A DNA stretch of 55,421 nucleotides from Pseudomonadota bacterium (GTDB lineage Bacteria > Pseudomonadota > Alphaproteobacteria > Micavibrionales > Micavibrionaceae): contig CAUJHK010000076.1 of NCBI GenBank assembly GCA_963204715.1, positions 1 through 55,421 on the forward strand, written 5' to 3'. Both the position numbers and the translations under genes were made by a program. Positions within the stretch are counted from its first letter, which is position 1. Every line of letters starts with the position of its first letter. Positions 46,806 to 55,421 of the stretch are shown one piece after another. The notes under the pieces are model-generated. The model ran no database searches and was not told the DNA's origin. It worked only from the letters and a program-made list of their open reading frames with translations.

Positions 46806-48230
46806 ATGTCATCACTGCGCCGCAACCGCCACACCAAAATCGTCGCCACGCTGGGCCCTGCTTCGGGCAATCCTGAGATGATGGAAAAATTATTTTTGGC
46901 GGGGGTGGATATGTTCCGCATGAATTTTTCCCACGGCACGCATGAGGCGCATGAAAAGAATTTAAAAAGCGCGCGGGCGCTGGAAGCGCAATATGGCCGC
47001 CCCATCGCCATGCTGGCAGATTTGCAAGGCCCTAAAAACCGCATCGGAAAATTTAAAAATGACCGCATAGAATTCGAAGATGGCCACGTCATCCGCTTTG
47101 ATCTGGATTCGGCGCTGGGGGATGAAAACCGTGTGTGTCTGCCACACCCTGAGGTGATTGCGGCCATGCATGTGGGCTCTGAAATTTTGCTCGATGATGG
47201 AAAAGTCCGCGCGAAGATTAAGGAGCAGGGTAAGGATTATCTGGTTGCGCAAATTATGGCGGGCAGCAAATTATCCAACAATAAGGGCTTTAACATTCCA
47301 GGCGTGATTATTCCCATGCCAGCCTTAACTGAAAAAGATTTGATAGATTTGGATGCCGCGCTGGCCATGGGCGCAGATTGGGTTGCGCAAAGCTTTGTGC
47401 AAACGGCCAAGGATGTGCAAGAGGCAAAAGATATTATCAAGGGTCGTGCCGCATTGATGGCAAAAATTGAAAAGCCTTCCGCGCTGGAATTCTTTGGCGA
47501 AATTTTAGAGCATGTGGATGGCATTATGCTGGCGCGTGGTGATCTGGGTGTGGAAATTCCACCTGAAGATGTGCCTTCGGTGCAAAAGCGAATCGTTCGT
47601 CAAACGCGCGATGCGGGCAAACCTATTATTGTCGCCACACAAATGTTGGAATCGATGATTGAATCACCAAGGCCCACGCGCGCTGAAGCGTCCGATGTGG
47701 CGACAGCCGTGTATGATGGCGCGGATGCTGTTATGCTCTCGGCTGAAACGGCAGCAGGGAAATACCCTGTGGAATCGGTAGAGATTATGAACCGTATTTG
47801 CCATTCCACAGAAAGTGATGAGGCATATCGCGGCATTATCCGCTCCAACCATCCACAAACTGAAATGGATGCATCTGATTCCATTACTGTGGCGGCAGCC
47901 GCCGTGGCCAGCGACATTGGCGCGGTCTGTATCGCCAACTACACAACGTCAGGCGGGACAACCTTGCGCACATCGCGCCAGCGCCCAGAGGTGCCCATTT
48001 TGTCTTTAAGCCAGAATTTGGAAACCTGCCGCCGCCTTGCTTTGTCTTATGGTGTGTATCCCGTCCACATGCCCGAAATTTCTACGTTTGCAGAAACTGT
48101 GGAATGGGCAACCAAGCTCGCCAAAGAAAAGGGGCTTGCCAAAAAAGGTGAGCGCATTGTTTTAACCGCTGGCGTGCCGTTCGGGCAGTCAGGTTCTACC
48201 AACGTGCTTCGGATTGCAACCATTGAATAG
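46806..48230 (+). CDS. pyk: Pyruvate kinase
   Basis: TKIVATLGPAS, MFRMNFSHG, MARGDLGVEIP, ATQMLESMIESPRPTRAEASDVA. Confidence 0.96.
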   Translation: MSSLRRNRHTKIVATLGPASGNPEMMEKLFLAGVDMFRMNFSHGTHEAHEKNLKSARALEAQYGRPIAMLADLQGPKNRIGKFKNDRIEFEDGHVIRFDLDSALGDENRVCLPHPEVIAAMHVGSEILLDDGKVRAKIKEQGKDYLVAQIMAGSKLSNNKGFNIPGVIIPMPALTEKDLIDLDAALAMGADWVAQSFVQTAKDVQEAKDIIKGRAALMAKIEKPSALEFFGEILEHVDGIMLARGDLGVEIPPEDVPSVQKRIVRQTRDAGKPIIVATQMLESMIESPRPTRAEASDVATAVYDGADAVMLSAETAAGKYPVESVEIMNRICHSTESDEAYRGIIRSNHPQTEMDASDSITVAAAAVASDIGAVCIANYTTSGGTTLRTSRQRPEVPILSLSQNLETCRRLALSYGVYPVHMPEISTFAETVEWATKLAKEKGLAKKGERIVLTAGVPFGQSGSTNVLRIATIE

Positions 48231-48854
48231 ATGAAGATCTTCTTTGATATAGATGGTGTTCTAATTGACGGGTTTCATACCAATCCCGCACGCCAGAACA
48301 GATGGGACAAAACCATTGAGCAAGATTTGGGTATAGACCCCGCCAAGTTTCAAACCATTTTCAAAGGCTGGTTTTTAGAAGTGGTTCAAGGACGCCTTGG
48401 TTTTGAAGAAGAAATGGATCGCTGGCTGGCTCAGGAAGGGTATGATTTGAAAGCCAAGCGCGTAATTGATTACTGGCATCAAAAAGATTCAAGCTTGAAT
48501 AGGGATATCTGGGACGCCGCCCAGAAACTTTCCCACCTTGAAGGTGTGTCCCTTTATACAGCGACAAACCAGACTCATGAACGCATCCGTTATTTGCGCG
48601 ACCATCTGGGCTTTGGAAAATACTTCAAAGATTTTTTCTATTCGGCAAGACTAGGCTGTCTGAAATACGACCCCTCATATTTTGCCGCAATAGAAGAAGA
48701 GTTGCATTTTAACCCGCACGTTGAAAACCATCTATATTTCGATGACGATAAAAAGAACATAGAGGTTTCATCTGCGCGAGGGTGGAATGCGGTGCTTGTC
48801 GATGGTGCGCAGGACGTGACTATGCATCCATTAATCCAAAGTCTGCTGGGGTGA
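48231..48854 (+). CDS. HAD-superfamily hydrolase
   Basis: FFDIDGVLIDG, YTATNQ, YFDDDKKNIE motifs. Confidence 0.8.
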   Translation: MKIFFDIDGVLIDGFHTNPARQNRWDKTIEQDLGIDPAKFQTIFKGWFLEVVQGRLGFEEEMDRWLAQEGYDLKAKRVIDYWHQKDSSLNRDIWDAAQKLSHLEGVSLYTATNQTHERIRYLRDHLGFGKYFKDFFYSARLGCLKYDPSYFAAIEEELHFNPHVENHLYFDDDKKNIEVSSARGWNAVLVDGAQDVTMHPLIQSLLG

Positions 48855-48872
48855 TGTTATAACGACATCATG

Positions 48873-49784
48873 TTATCTTGAAGACGAAGCAACCACAGTC
48901 ACGTTTGTTTTTGGCTTGGTGTGCAGCCACCAGCTATCACGGTTGATGGAGAATATGGGTTTATAGTGTGATACGCGGTCAACATGCGTGACGGTTTTTA
49001 TCTGGTTGTCCAAAAGCACAGGGCCGTTGTCGGTGTACACAACCAAAACAGCATGCGGAACATTTTTTTGTAAGTCCTGCAAGACCAGAATGCGCATGCG
49101 TTCTTCAGGAATACCAAGAGCGCGCAACGCCACATATTTGGTAATCGCGAAGTCTTCGCAATCTCCGCCATTTTGGATAAACTCAATTGGTGAGGCCCAG
49201 TAGTCGCTTTTGCCGTATATGTCTGAATCATTGATATAGGGGATGCGGTTTACTATCTCATTCACGCCCGAGACCACTTTGTTCATGGGAAGGCCGCGCA
49301 GGAATTCAATTTGAGATTTAAATTGGTTCATGGTGTTTTGTCCGCTTTGCGTGTTGAGCGCAGCGTCAAAATGTTCAAACATCTGCGTCCATTTTGTAAA
49401 GGCCGCCAGCGATTTTGATTCCTTTTCGGCAGATCCGAATATTTTGGGGTATTGTCCCATTGGCGCATAGGCGGCCGCCTGCTGAAAGGCCACGCGGGCG
49501 GGTACATCCTTAATGCTTGCCGCTCTGGCCTGCTTGATACTGCCCATGCCCGAGAATGACAAGAAGATGGTCAAGGTTGCCATCATAAAACGCAAGAGGA
49601 ATTGTTCTACAAGAGTTTGTCTGATAACGGTGCTGTCGACAATATCATCATCCACCAAAACCTGGCCAAGCGTTTTGCCTGTATGTTTGGAAACGACCAA
49701 AGCCTGTTGTAATTCATGGGTAGAGATAAAACCGTCAAGGACAAGAAGTTCTCCAAGGCGGTTTTTGTGAAGACGGATTTTCAT
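48873..49784 (-). CDS. MshEN-like domain / TM / BTLCP (LapG-like) transglutaminase-like cysteine protease
   Basis: RLGELLVLDGFISTHELQQAL…TLGQVLVDDDIVDSTVIRQTLVEQ; hydrophobic LLRFMMATLTIFLSFSGMGSI; catalytic GGDCEDFA, PHAVLVV, LLDNQ. Confidence 0.75.
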   Translation of the reverse strand: MKIRLHKNRLGELLVLDGFISTHELQQALVVSKHTGKTLGQVLVDDDIVDSTVIRQTLVEQFLLRFMMATLTIFLSFSGMGSIKQARAASIKDVPARVAFQQAAAYAPMGQYPKIFGSAEKESKSLAAFTKWTQMFEHFDAALNTQSGQNTMNQFKSQIEFLRGLPMNKVVSGVNEIVNRIPYINDSDIYGKSDYWASPIEFIQNGGDCEDFAITKYVALRALGIPEERMRILVLQDLQKNVPHAVLVVYTDNGPVLLDNQIKTVTHVDRVSHYKPIFSINRDSWWLHTKPKTNVTVVASSSR

Positions 49785-49991
49785 TCCCGTCAAAACGCCT
49801 TTGTTCTCTTTCTTATGGCGGCGAGTATCCCTCACGTGCGCAAATCCCCTGACATAGCAACGACTAACACTATAATTCCATCTTCCAGTATGTCGCAAAA
49901 CAGTTTAAGAAATATTAATATCCTTACAAAAAACTGGCATTTTTGGTTAAAAGCTGGTTAATAGAAGCAGGCTTTTTGGGATAGAAAAACA

Positions 49992-51482
49992 GTGAAAAAC
50001 GGGCAAAAAATACTTCAGAACTTCGCAGGGCAAAAAATTCTCGTCGCGGGGGATTTGATGCAAGACCGCTTTGTCTATGGCGAGGTCAACCGCATCTCCC
50101 CTGAAAGCCCCGTGCCTGTGTTGTCCATCACGCATGAAGACGTCATGCTGGGCGGTGCGGGCAACGTCATTTCCAGCCTGCATGCGCTGGGTTGTGTGCC
50201 TGTTCCCTTTGCTGTGGTGGGGGATGATGAAGCGGGCAAAAAACTATGCGCCATGCTGTCTTCGCACAAGCTGGATATAGCGGGCGTGATGGTGGATAAC
50301 AGCAGGCCAACCACAATCAAAACCCGTTATGTGGCACAGCGGCAGCAATTGCTGCGCAGTGATTTTGAAAAGACTCACGCGCTGTCTGCCGCCCTTCAAA
50401 AAGAGGTATTGGCCAAAGTGGCGCAGGTTATGCCAGCCATGCGTGCGGTTGTTTTGTCAGACTACGGCAAAGGGTTTTTAACCAAAGACCTGATAGAGGG
50501 CATTATTGCGCTGGCGCACAAGCACAATATCCCTGTTCTGGTTGATCCGAAGGGGGATGATTACACGCGCTATCGCGGTGCCGATGTCGTTACACCCAAC
50601 CGTAAGGAGCTGGCACAGGCATCAGGCTATGATCATGTTAAAACCGATGACGAGATAATTTGCAGCGCGCAAAAAATTATCAAGGATTGCGGCATTGCCT
50701 GCGTGGTCGCCACGCGCTCCGAAGATGGTTTGAGCGTTATATCAAAGGCGGGGGATGTTGTTCATATACCCACAAAGGCGCAGGAAGTGTTTGATGTATC
50801 GGGGGCGGGCGATGCTGTTATTGCAACGCTTGCTGCGTGCCTTGCCACGGGGGCTGATACAAAGGATGCGGCCATCATGGCCAATTACGCAGGCGGTATA
50901 GTCGTCTCAAAATCAGGCACCACGCCAGTGCGGCGGGCTGAACTGGAAAGTGCACTTGGGGATGATGCGATGCCATCATCGCCCCATAGTGCAATGATAA
51001 CAGGCTCTTTTGACGAGGCGGCAGAACAGGTGCGCACCTGGCAGGCCATGGGCCTGAAGGTTGGTTTAACCAATGGGTGTTTTGATATTGTCCATGCAGG
51101 GCATGTCAATTACATCAATCAGGCACGCGGGAAGTGTGATCGTCTTGTGCTGGCCCTCAACCATGATGATTCAGTGAAAATTTTAAAAGGCCCGACCCGC
51201 CCCGTGAATGACGAGAACGCGCGGGCGGTTGTGATAGGCGGCCTTGGCGCAGTGGATATGGTTGTGTTTTTTGGCGCCAGAAAAGCGGGAGATGACAACA
51301 CGCCCTGCGCCCTTATTGAACGTGCGAAACCAGACATCTATTTCAAAGGCGGCGATTACACGATAGACCAGCTTCCCGAAGCAAAGATTGTCATGGGTTA
51401 TGGCGGCGAGGTGGCCATTATGGCCATGCATGAGGGCTTTAGCACCACCTCCATCATCCAAAAGACCAGCAAGGCTGGATAG
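49992..51482 (+). CDS. hldE: Bifunctional heptose-7-phosphate kinase / heptose-1-phosphate adenylyltransferase
   Basis: GGAGNVISSLHALG, VSGAGDAVIATLA, GLTNGCFDIVHAGHVNYI, KGGDYT. Confidence 0.95.
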   Translation: MKNGQKILQNFAGQKILVAGDLMQDRFVYGEVNRISPESPVPVLSITHEDVMLGGAGNVISSLHALGCVPVPFAVVGDDEAGKKLCAMLSSHKLDIAGVMVDNSRPTTIKTRYVAQRQQLLRSDFEKTHALSAALQKEVLAKVAQVMPAMRAVVLSDYGKGFLTKDLIEGIIALAHKHNIPVLVDPKGDDYTRYRGADVVTPNRKELAQASGYDHVKTDDEIICSAQKIIKDCGIACVVATRSEDGLSVISKAGDVVHIPTKAQEVFDVSGAGDAVIATLAACLATGADTKDAAIMANYAGGIVVSKSGTTPVRRAELESALGDDAMPSSPHSAMITGSFDEAAEQVRTWQAMGLKVGLTNGCFDIVHAGHVNYINQARGKCDRLVLALNHDDSVKILKGPTRPVNDENARAVVIGGLGAVDMVVFFGARKAGDDNTPCALIERAKPDIYFKGGDYTIDQLPEAKIVMGYGGEVAIMAMHEGFSTTSIIQKTSKAG

Positions 51483-51544
51483 GCTTATTTGGTGCTCTAA
51501 GCTATAATCATCCACAACATATAGATGTTTTTACAAAACCAGTC

Positions 51545-51578
51545 TTGACACAGGTCGATTTATTGAGAATAATTCTCA
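51545..51578 (+). promoter_or_regulatory. Promoter with an overlapping Fur-type operator
   Basis: TTGACA-N17-AATAAT; perfect 7-1-7 palindrome TGAGAATAATTCTCA at 51564-51578. Confidence 0.6.
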
Positions 51579-51663
51579 TTAACAAAGCGGCCTCCTTTCG
51601 CCTCGCCGTCATCGTTTCTACCACTGCTCACATAAACCACCTGCTGATTTGAAGGAGGGTGCC

Positions 51664-51897
51664 ATGCTGCACGATCTCTACCTGCTCTCTTGTTATTTTG
51701 AACCATCACAGGCTTTGCTGTACGAAGAGGCCCTTGAAGAACGATATGGGCAAGAAGCGCTCAGGGAGGCCCTTTTGGCGGGCTGGATAGAGCTTTATGT
51801 TGTCCCTGCCTTTATCAAAAGCCCTGCGCGTCTTATGTGCCGCCTGACAGATTCAGGAATAGGAAAAATAGAACAACCCGAAGCCCGTACGGTTTGA
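51664..51897 (+). CDS. Small hypothetical protein, putatively Fur-controlled
   Basis: MLHDLYLLSCYFEPSQALLYEEALEERYG…; strong SD GGAGGG. Confidence 0.65.
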   Translation: MLHDLYLLSCYFEPSQALLYEEALEERYGQEALREALLAGWIELYVVPAFIKSPARLMCRLTDSGIGKIEQPEARTV

Positions 51898-51973
51898 AAC
51901 GTACTATACGGGGCGTATGATCCTTGCTATCCTGAGCATGGAATTTCAACCAGTAATCACGGGCTTGCCTCTT

Positions 51974-52645
51974 ATGATGTTAAAAAAAATACCTGTTCTT
52001 TTTGTTCTTTGTGGCAGCGTCGGTGCCCTGGCCGCTTGCCAGGTGCCCCACGCTTTTCCATCAGGGTATGTCCATCATGGCAAGGAGTTTAAGTCGGCCA
52101 CGCCCCCGCCGTCCTCAAAATTTACCATGGTACAACGCGCCACCATGGGCGTGGAACAGGCCGAACAGTTCCGCCTTGCGGTGTATAGCCTTGTTGAAAA
52201 CCTGACAACGCGCGCTGGTCTGCCACCCAAGCCTGTTTATGTTTTGCGCGCTGATTCCATGACGCCTTTTTATGCCAACATTGACAATGATGTGCGCGAA
52301 TCTTTGCGGCATATGGGGTATAGACTTTCTGACACGCCAGAAGGTGCCTATATCATGACATATAATGCCATGGCTATAAAACCACCAGAGATGCCAAAAG
52401 GCACGGAACCAGCGCCGATAGTTATATCTGCGCAGGAAAACGCGGCTGTGCCAAACGTTACCATTGGTCTTTTCGTTCATGATGGTGTGGGCGAACAAAG
52501 CAAGCTTTTAACCAAGGAAGAGGGCGACTTTTACATTCGCGGTGCGGATGTTATGAGCATTCCCTTCGCCCAGTTCAAGGATGTAACCAATCCTGCGTTG
52601 ACTTCAGCGGAAGACAGAACAGTGCGCGTCCAGACAACGGAATAA
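51974..52645 (+). CDS. Hypothetical lipoprotein
   Basis: MMLKKIPVLFVLCGSVGALAAC lipobox. Confidence 0.7.
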   Translation: MMLKKIPVLFVLCGSVGALAACQVPHAFPSGYVHHGKEFKSATPPPSSKFTMVQRATMGVEQAEQFRLAVYSLVENLTTRAGLPPKPVYVLRADSMTPFYANIDNDVRESLRHMGYRLSDTPEGAYIMTYNAMAIKPPEMPKGTEPAPIVISAQENAAVPNVTIGLFVHDGVGEQSKLLTKEEGDFYIRGADVMSIPFAQFKDVTNPALTSAEDRTVRVQTTE

Positions 52646-52646
52646 A

Positions 52647-53189
52647 ATGACAAAAGCATCACCCCTTGCAATACTGGCTATTTTTTTGGCGATGCCTTTG
52701 GGGGCATGTGGTGTTTTTGTTGCGGGCGTGGCCGCGCCCAGTATTTTAAAACAGGAAAAAGTAAACGTCACCAACGCATCACATGCCGCGGCAGACATTC
52801 TGGCGCAGCAATCACAGCGCAAGTTTGACCGTCAGGAAAACCTTCTGGTTGTGTCTGATTTGCAGGAAATAGTTGATACCAGCCAAAAAGAGATCATTGA
52901 AAACCCGCAAGTGGGAAAAGTTATTGCGGGCCAGATGCGCACGCGGTTTTTGGAGCTGGGTTATAACATATTTGAAAATAGCAACACTCAAGGCTCAAAA
53001 AATATGGCCGTTGTGACGGGCACATATTCCATCCGTGGCAACAAAATGCAAGTTTATGTGCGCATGACCAACCAAAAAACGGGAGAGGTTATTGGCCTTC
53101 ACGAATATTCTTTGCCTGTGACCTACGATATCAAAAAATATATGACACGGGACAAAAACGGTGTTCCGCCGATGCCGCATATCATATAA
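52647..53189 (+). CDS. FlgO-domain-like lipoprotein
   Basis: Lipobox MPLGAC; NLLVVSDLQEIVDTSQ…VIAGQMRTRFLELGYNIFE…VVTGTYSIRGNKMQVYVRMTNQKTGEVIG. Confidence 0.7.
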   Translation: MTKASPLAILAIFLAMPLGACGVFVAGVAAPSILKQEKVNVTNASHAAADILAQQSQRKFDRQENLLVVSDLQEIVDTSQKEIIENPQVGKVIAGQMRTRFLELGYNIFENSNTQGSKNMAVVTGTYSIRGNKMQVYVRMTNQKTGEVIGLHEYSLPVTYDIKKYMTRDKNGVPPMPHII

Positions 53190-53204
53190 AAAAAACCGCT
53201 GTTT

Positions 53205-53921
53205 TTATCGCTCTAACAAAACTCTATAATAATGATACGTGCCGCCATTGCAGCGCACGCAAAGCTCTTTAGCAGGAGATTTTGGTATCTCCGCTGATGA
53301 TAAAGTGTTGGTGGACGCTCCTGACAAATATGTACCTGTAAAAGGATTTGCCGAATCATAAATACAGCCATTGGCCACAGGGTCTATGTCATTGTCCAGA
53401 TTGACAGGTTGCTTGAGTGAGATGTTTATTTTTTCGCACGCGGCTCTTGTGACATTGGGCAGGACGGTAATCAGCTCGGCACGGCTGCTTGCTGGCGTGT
53501 CCGTACCTATGTCAGGGATGTGGGTTGTTGCATAAAACTGCCATTGTGTTCCATCGTTCAAATTGGCTGGCGGGGCTTTATATTCAACACCGCCACCAGT
53601 GGGGTCAAACACCTGCCTGTCGGGCTCATCTGTGATAAGGCCATAATTGACAACGGAATCAGGATGGGCAAACCGTATATCCGCCTCGCTTCTTTGATTT
53701 CTGCTCAAAATATTATTCACACCGCGTTCAAGGTCTGCGGCATCACCAAACATTTTTTGCACACTGACAGCAATTTTATCCGCATCAATGCCCGCGCCTT
53801 CCTGCGCGTTACCTTTTAAAAGTACAATTAAAATGCCCAAAAGAAAAATGCCGCCCAGAATATAAATCAGCATATTGCCAGACTGGTTTTGTCGTCGGCT
53901 ATGGTAGAAGAAGCGCATCAT
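53205..53921 (-). CDS. Pilin-like membrane-anchored protein (paralogue of the 7.3 kb ORF)
   Basis: QSGNMLIYILGGIFLLGILIVLL anchor; VFDPTGGGVEY, CEKIN, CVRCNGG, YYRVLLER; start overlaps dacC stop. Confidence 0.65.
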   Translation of the reverse strand: MMRFFYHSRRQNQSGNMLIYILGGIFLLGILIVLLKGNAQEGAGIDADKIAVSVQKMFGDAADLERGVNNILSRNQRSEADIRFAHPDSVVNYGLITDEPDRQVFDPTGGGVEYKAPPANLNDGTQWQFYATTHIPDIGTDTPASSRAELITVLPNVTRAACEKINISLKQPVNLDNDIDPVANGCIYDSANPFTGTYLSGASTNTLSSAEIPKSPAKELCVRCNGGTYHYYRVLLER

Positions 53922-55421
53922 TGCGGCGCAACCGGCAGGCAATCACGGAAATAGCGGCAAGCTTCTATGGCCTGCTCTTTTGTCAGGCCGCCCAGCCTTG
54001 CGCGGAACAAATACCCTGCACCAGATTCCAGTGGGGCCACAATGCGGCTGGCGTGGGAGAGGCTTGCGGGCAGTTTTGTTTTGGCAATCATCAAAGCATC
54101 ATCCGTGGCCACACGGCTGGCATAGGCCCCAATTTGGACAGACCATAAATCAGATGATGCCGTGGGTGTAACAGCAGGTTGTTGTAACACCTGTCCTTGT
54201 ACGGCGGATACGGGCTGGACAATGGCTGGGGAAGCATTGGGTGCTTTGGGCTTATAGTCACCTTTGTAAAGGGCTGCGGAAAGCAAGCCTGCCTCTAGCC
54301 TGCGAGTGTCTGCACCGTCAAAATCACCCTCTCCTGTCACTTCGCTATATTCTCCGCGGTTGATGGCACTCTTTATTTCCTGCGCAGCTTTGGCGGCGGG
54401 GTCAGGTTCAGGCAGTGCCACATCCCCTGCAAATCCTTGTACGGGGGCTTGCGCCACGGTCAGGCGACGGGAAGTATCGAGAGATGAGAGGCTGGTAAAA
54501 CTCTGGTCCGTCGGGCGGGCGGGTTGAAGCTGCTGGTTTTGCGCGTATTGCGGCGGGAGCTGAAGTGTGTTTGGCGCAGGTGTGCCCGAGGTGGTTTTAA
54601 ACACGGGTTTTACAGGTGGCGGCGATATCACACTGCCCGCAGAGGGTGCGCGTGCTTCACGCACAGGAAGGGCCGCAGGCTCCACACTCAAAATAGGTTT
54701 GGGGGCTTTGGCAAGGCGCACGGAATCAACATTCCTGAAGCCCTTGTTCAAAAGTTCAGCCATGTGGTCATTGCGGGTTTTGGAGGTGCGACCACCAAAG
54801 ACCACGCCTATCAACCTGTTGTTTCCATGCTTGGCAGAGGCAATCAGGTTAAAGCCTGACGGGTTGATAAAACCTGTTTTGAAGCCATCCATGCCAGGAT
54901 ATGTGTTCATCAGCCTATTGTGGTTGGTCATGGTTTTACCACGGTATGTGAACTGCTTTGTACCAAAGTAGCGGTAATAATTGGGGTAGCGGTGGATGAT
55001 ATATCTGGCAAGGGTGGCCATGTCGCGCGCGCTTGATATTTGCGCAGGGTTGTGAAGGCCAGAAGCATTGCGAAAGTTTGTTGAATTCATGCCAAGGCTG
55101 TGTGCGCGGGACGTCATTTTTTGGGCAAAGCGGGATTCGCTTCCAGCCAGATGTTCCGCAATCGCCACGGTGATGTCATTGGCTGATTTCGTGACCACGG
55201 CCAAAATGGCATCCTCCACGCGGATGGAAGAGCCCGCCGTAAGCCCCAGCTTGCTGGGCTGCTGGGCTGCCGCCCTTTGGGAAATCATGATGCGGTCGTT
55301 CAAACGCACGCTCCCGCGTTCCATGGCTTCAAACAAAAGCAGTAATGTCATCACCTTGGTCAGCGAGGCGGGGTGGAGCTTTTTGTCAGCATTGCTTTCG
55401 GACACCACAACGCCTGTATCA
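53918..55421 (-). CDS. D-alanyl-D-alanine carboxypeptidase with C-terminal SPOR domain (5' end beyond window)
   Basis: HPASLTKVMT (SxxK), KSANDI (SxN), DGFKTGF (KTG); C-terminal WSVQIGAYASRVATDDAL SPOR. Confidence 0.92.
   Translation of the reverse strand, partial: DTGVVVSESNADKKLHPASLTKVMTLLLLFEAMERGSVRLNDRIMISQRAAAQQPSKLGLTAGSSIRVEDAILAVVTKSANDITVAIAEHLAGSESRFAQKMTSRAHSLGMNSTNFRNASGLHNPAQISSARDMATLARYIIHRYPNYYRYFGTKQFTYRGKTMTNHNRLMNTYPGMDGFKTGFINPSGFNLIASAKHGNNRLIGVVFGGRTSKTRNDHMAELLNKGFRNVDSVRLAKAPKPILSVEPAALPVREARAPSAGSVISPPPVKPVFKTTSGTPAPNTLQLPPQYAQNQQLQPARPTDQSFTSLSSLDTSRRLTVAQAPVQGFAGDVALPEPDPAAKAAQEIKSAINRGEYSEVTGEGDFDGADTRRLEAGLLSAALYKGDYKPKAPNASPAIVQPVSAVQGQVLQQPAVTPTASSDLWSVQIGAYASRVATDDALMIAKTKLPASLSHASRIVAPLESGAGYLFRARLGGLTKEQAIEACRYFRDCLPVAPQ

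Overview
Gene-dense chromosomal window from a Gram-negative, almost certainly alphaproteobacterial genome. No rRNA, tRNA, CRISPR array, transposase or prophage was recognised. Core blocks: ubiH-like monooxygenase; rpmH-rnpA-yidD-yidC-engB; rmuC-def-fmt-truA; dapE/dapD; FemAB-like/DUF3108; glmU-glmS; FYDLN-acid protein/prmA; thiolase plus a FadN-type 3-hydroxyacyl-CoA dehydrogenase; rlmJ; acyl-CoA dehydrogenase; panC; SCP2; FadL-like porin; SCO1; phoH; ferritin-like; ornithine-decarboxylase-like; nrdB/nrdA; pyk; hldE; and a SPOR-domain D-Ala-D-Ala carboxypeptidase cut by the window end. I also call genes missing from the ORF track: rpmH, a 43-aa lipoprotein, and an 18-aa upstream ORF before the decarboxylase. 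Best candidates for new biology: (1) a LapG-like cysteine protease fused through a membrane segment to a cytoplasmic MshEN-like (c-di-GMP-binding family) domain; (2) an M32 carboxypeptidase homologue that has lost its HEXXH zinc motif; (3) an 80-nt overlap where the conserved FemAB C-terminus is read out of frame as the signal peptide of the next gene; (4) prmA apparently starting at an ATC codon; (5) a RelA/SpoT-HD-like protein inserted between dapD and dapE; (6) nrd regulation with NrdR-box pairs, DnaA-like boxes and an interrupted small ORF between nrdA and nrdB; (7) two paralogous pilin-like proteins 46 kb apart; (8) an intergenic repeat island at 46.27-46.61 kb. All homology calls come from reading the sequence; no searches were run.
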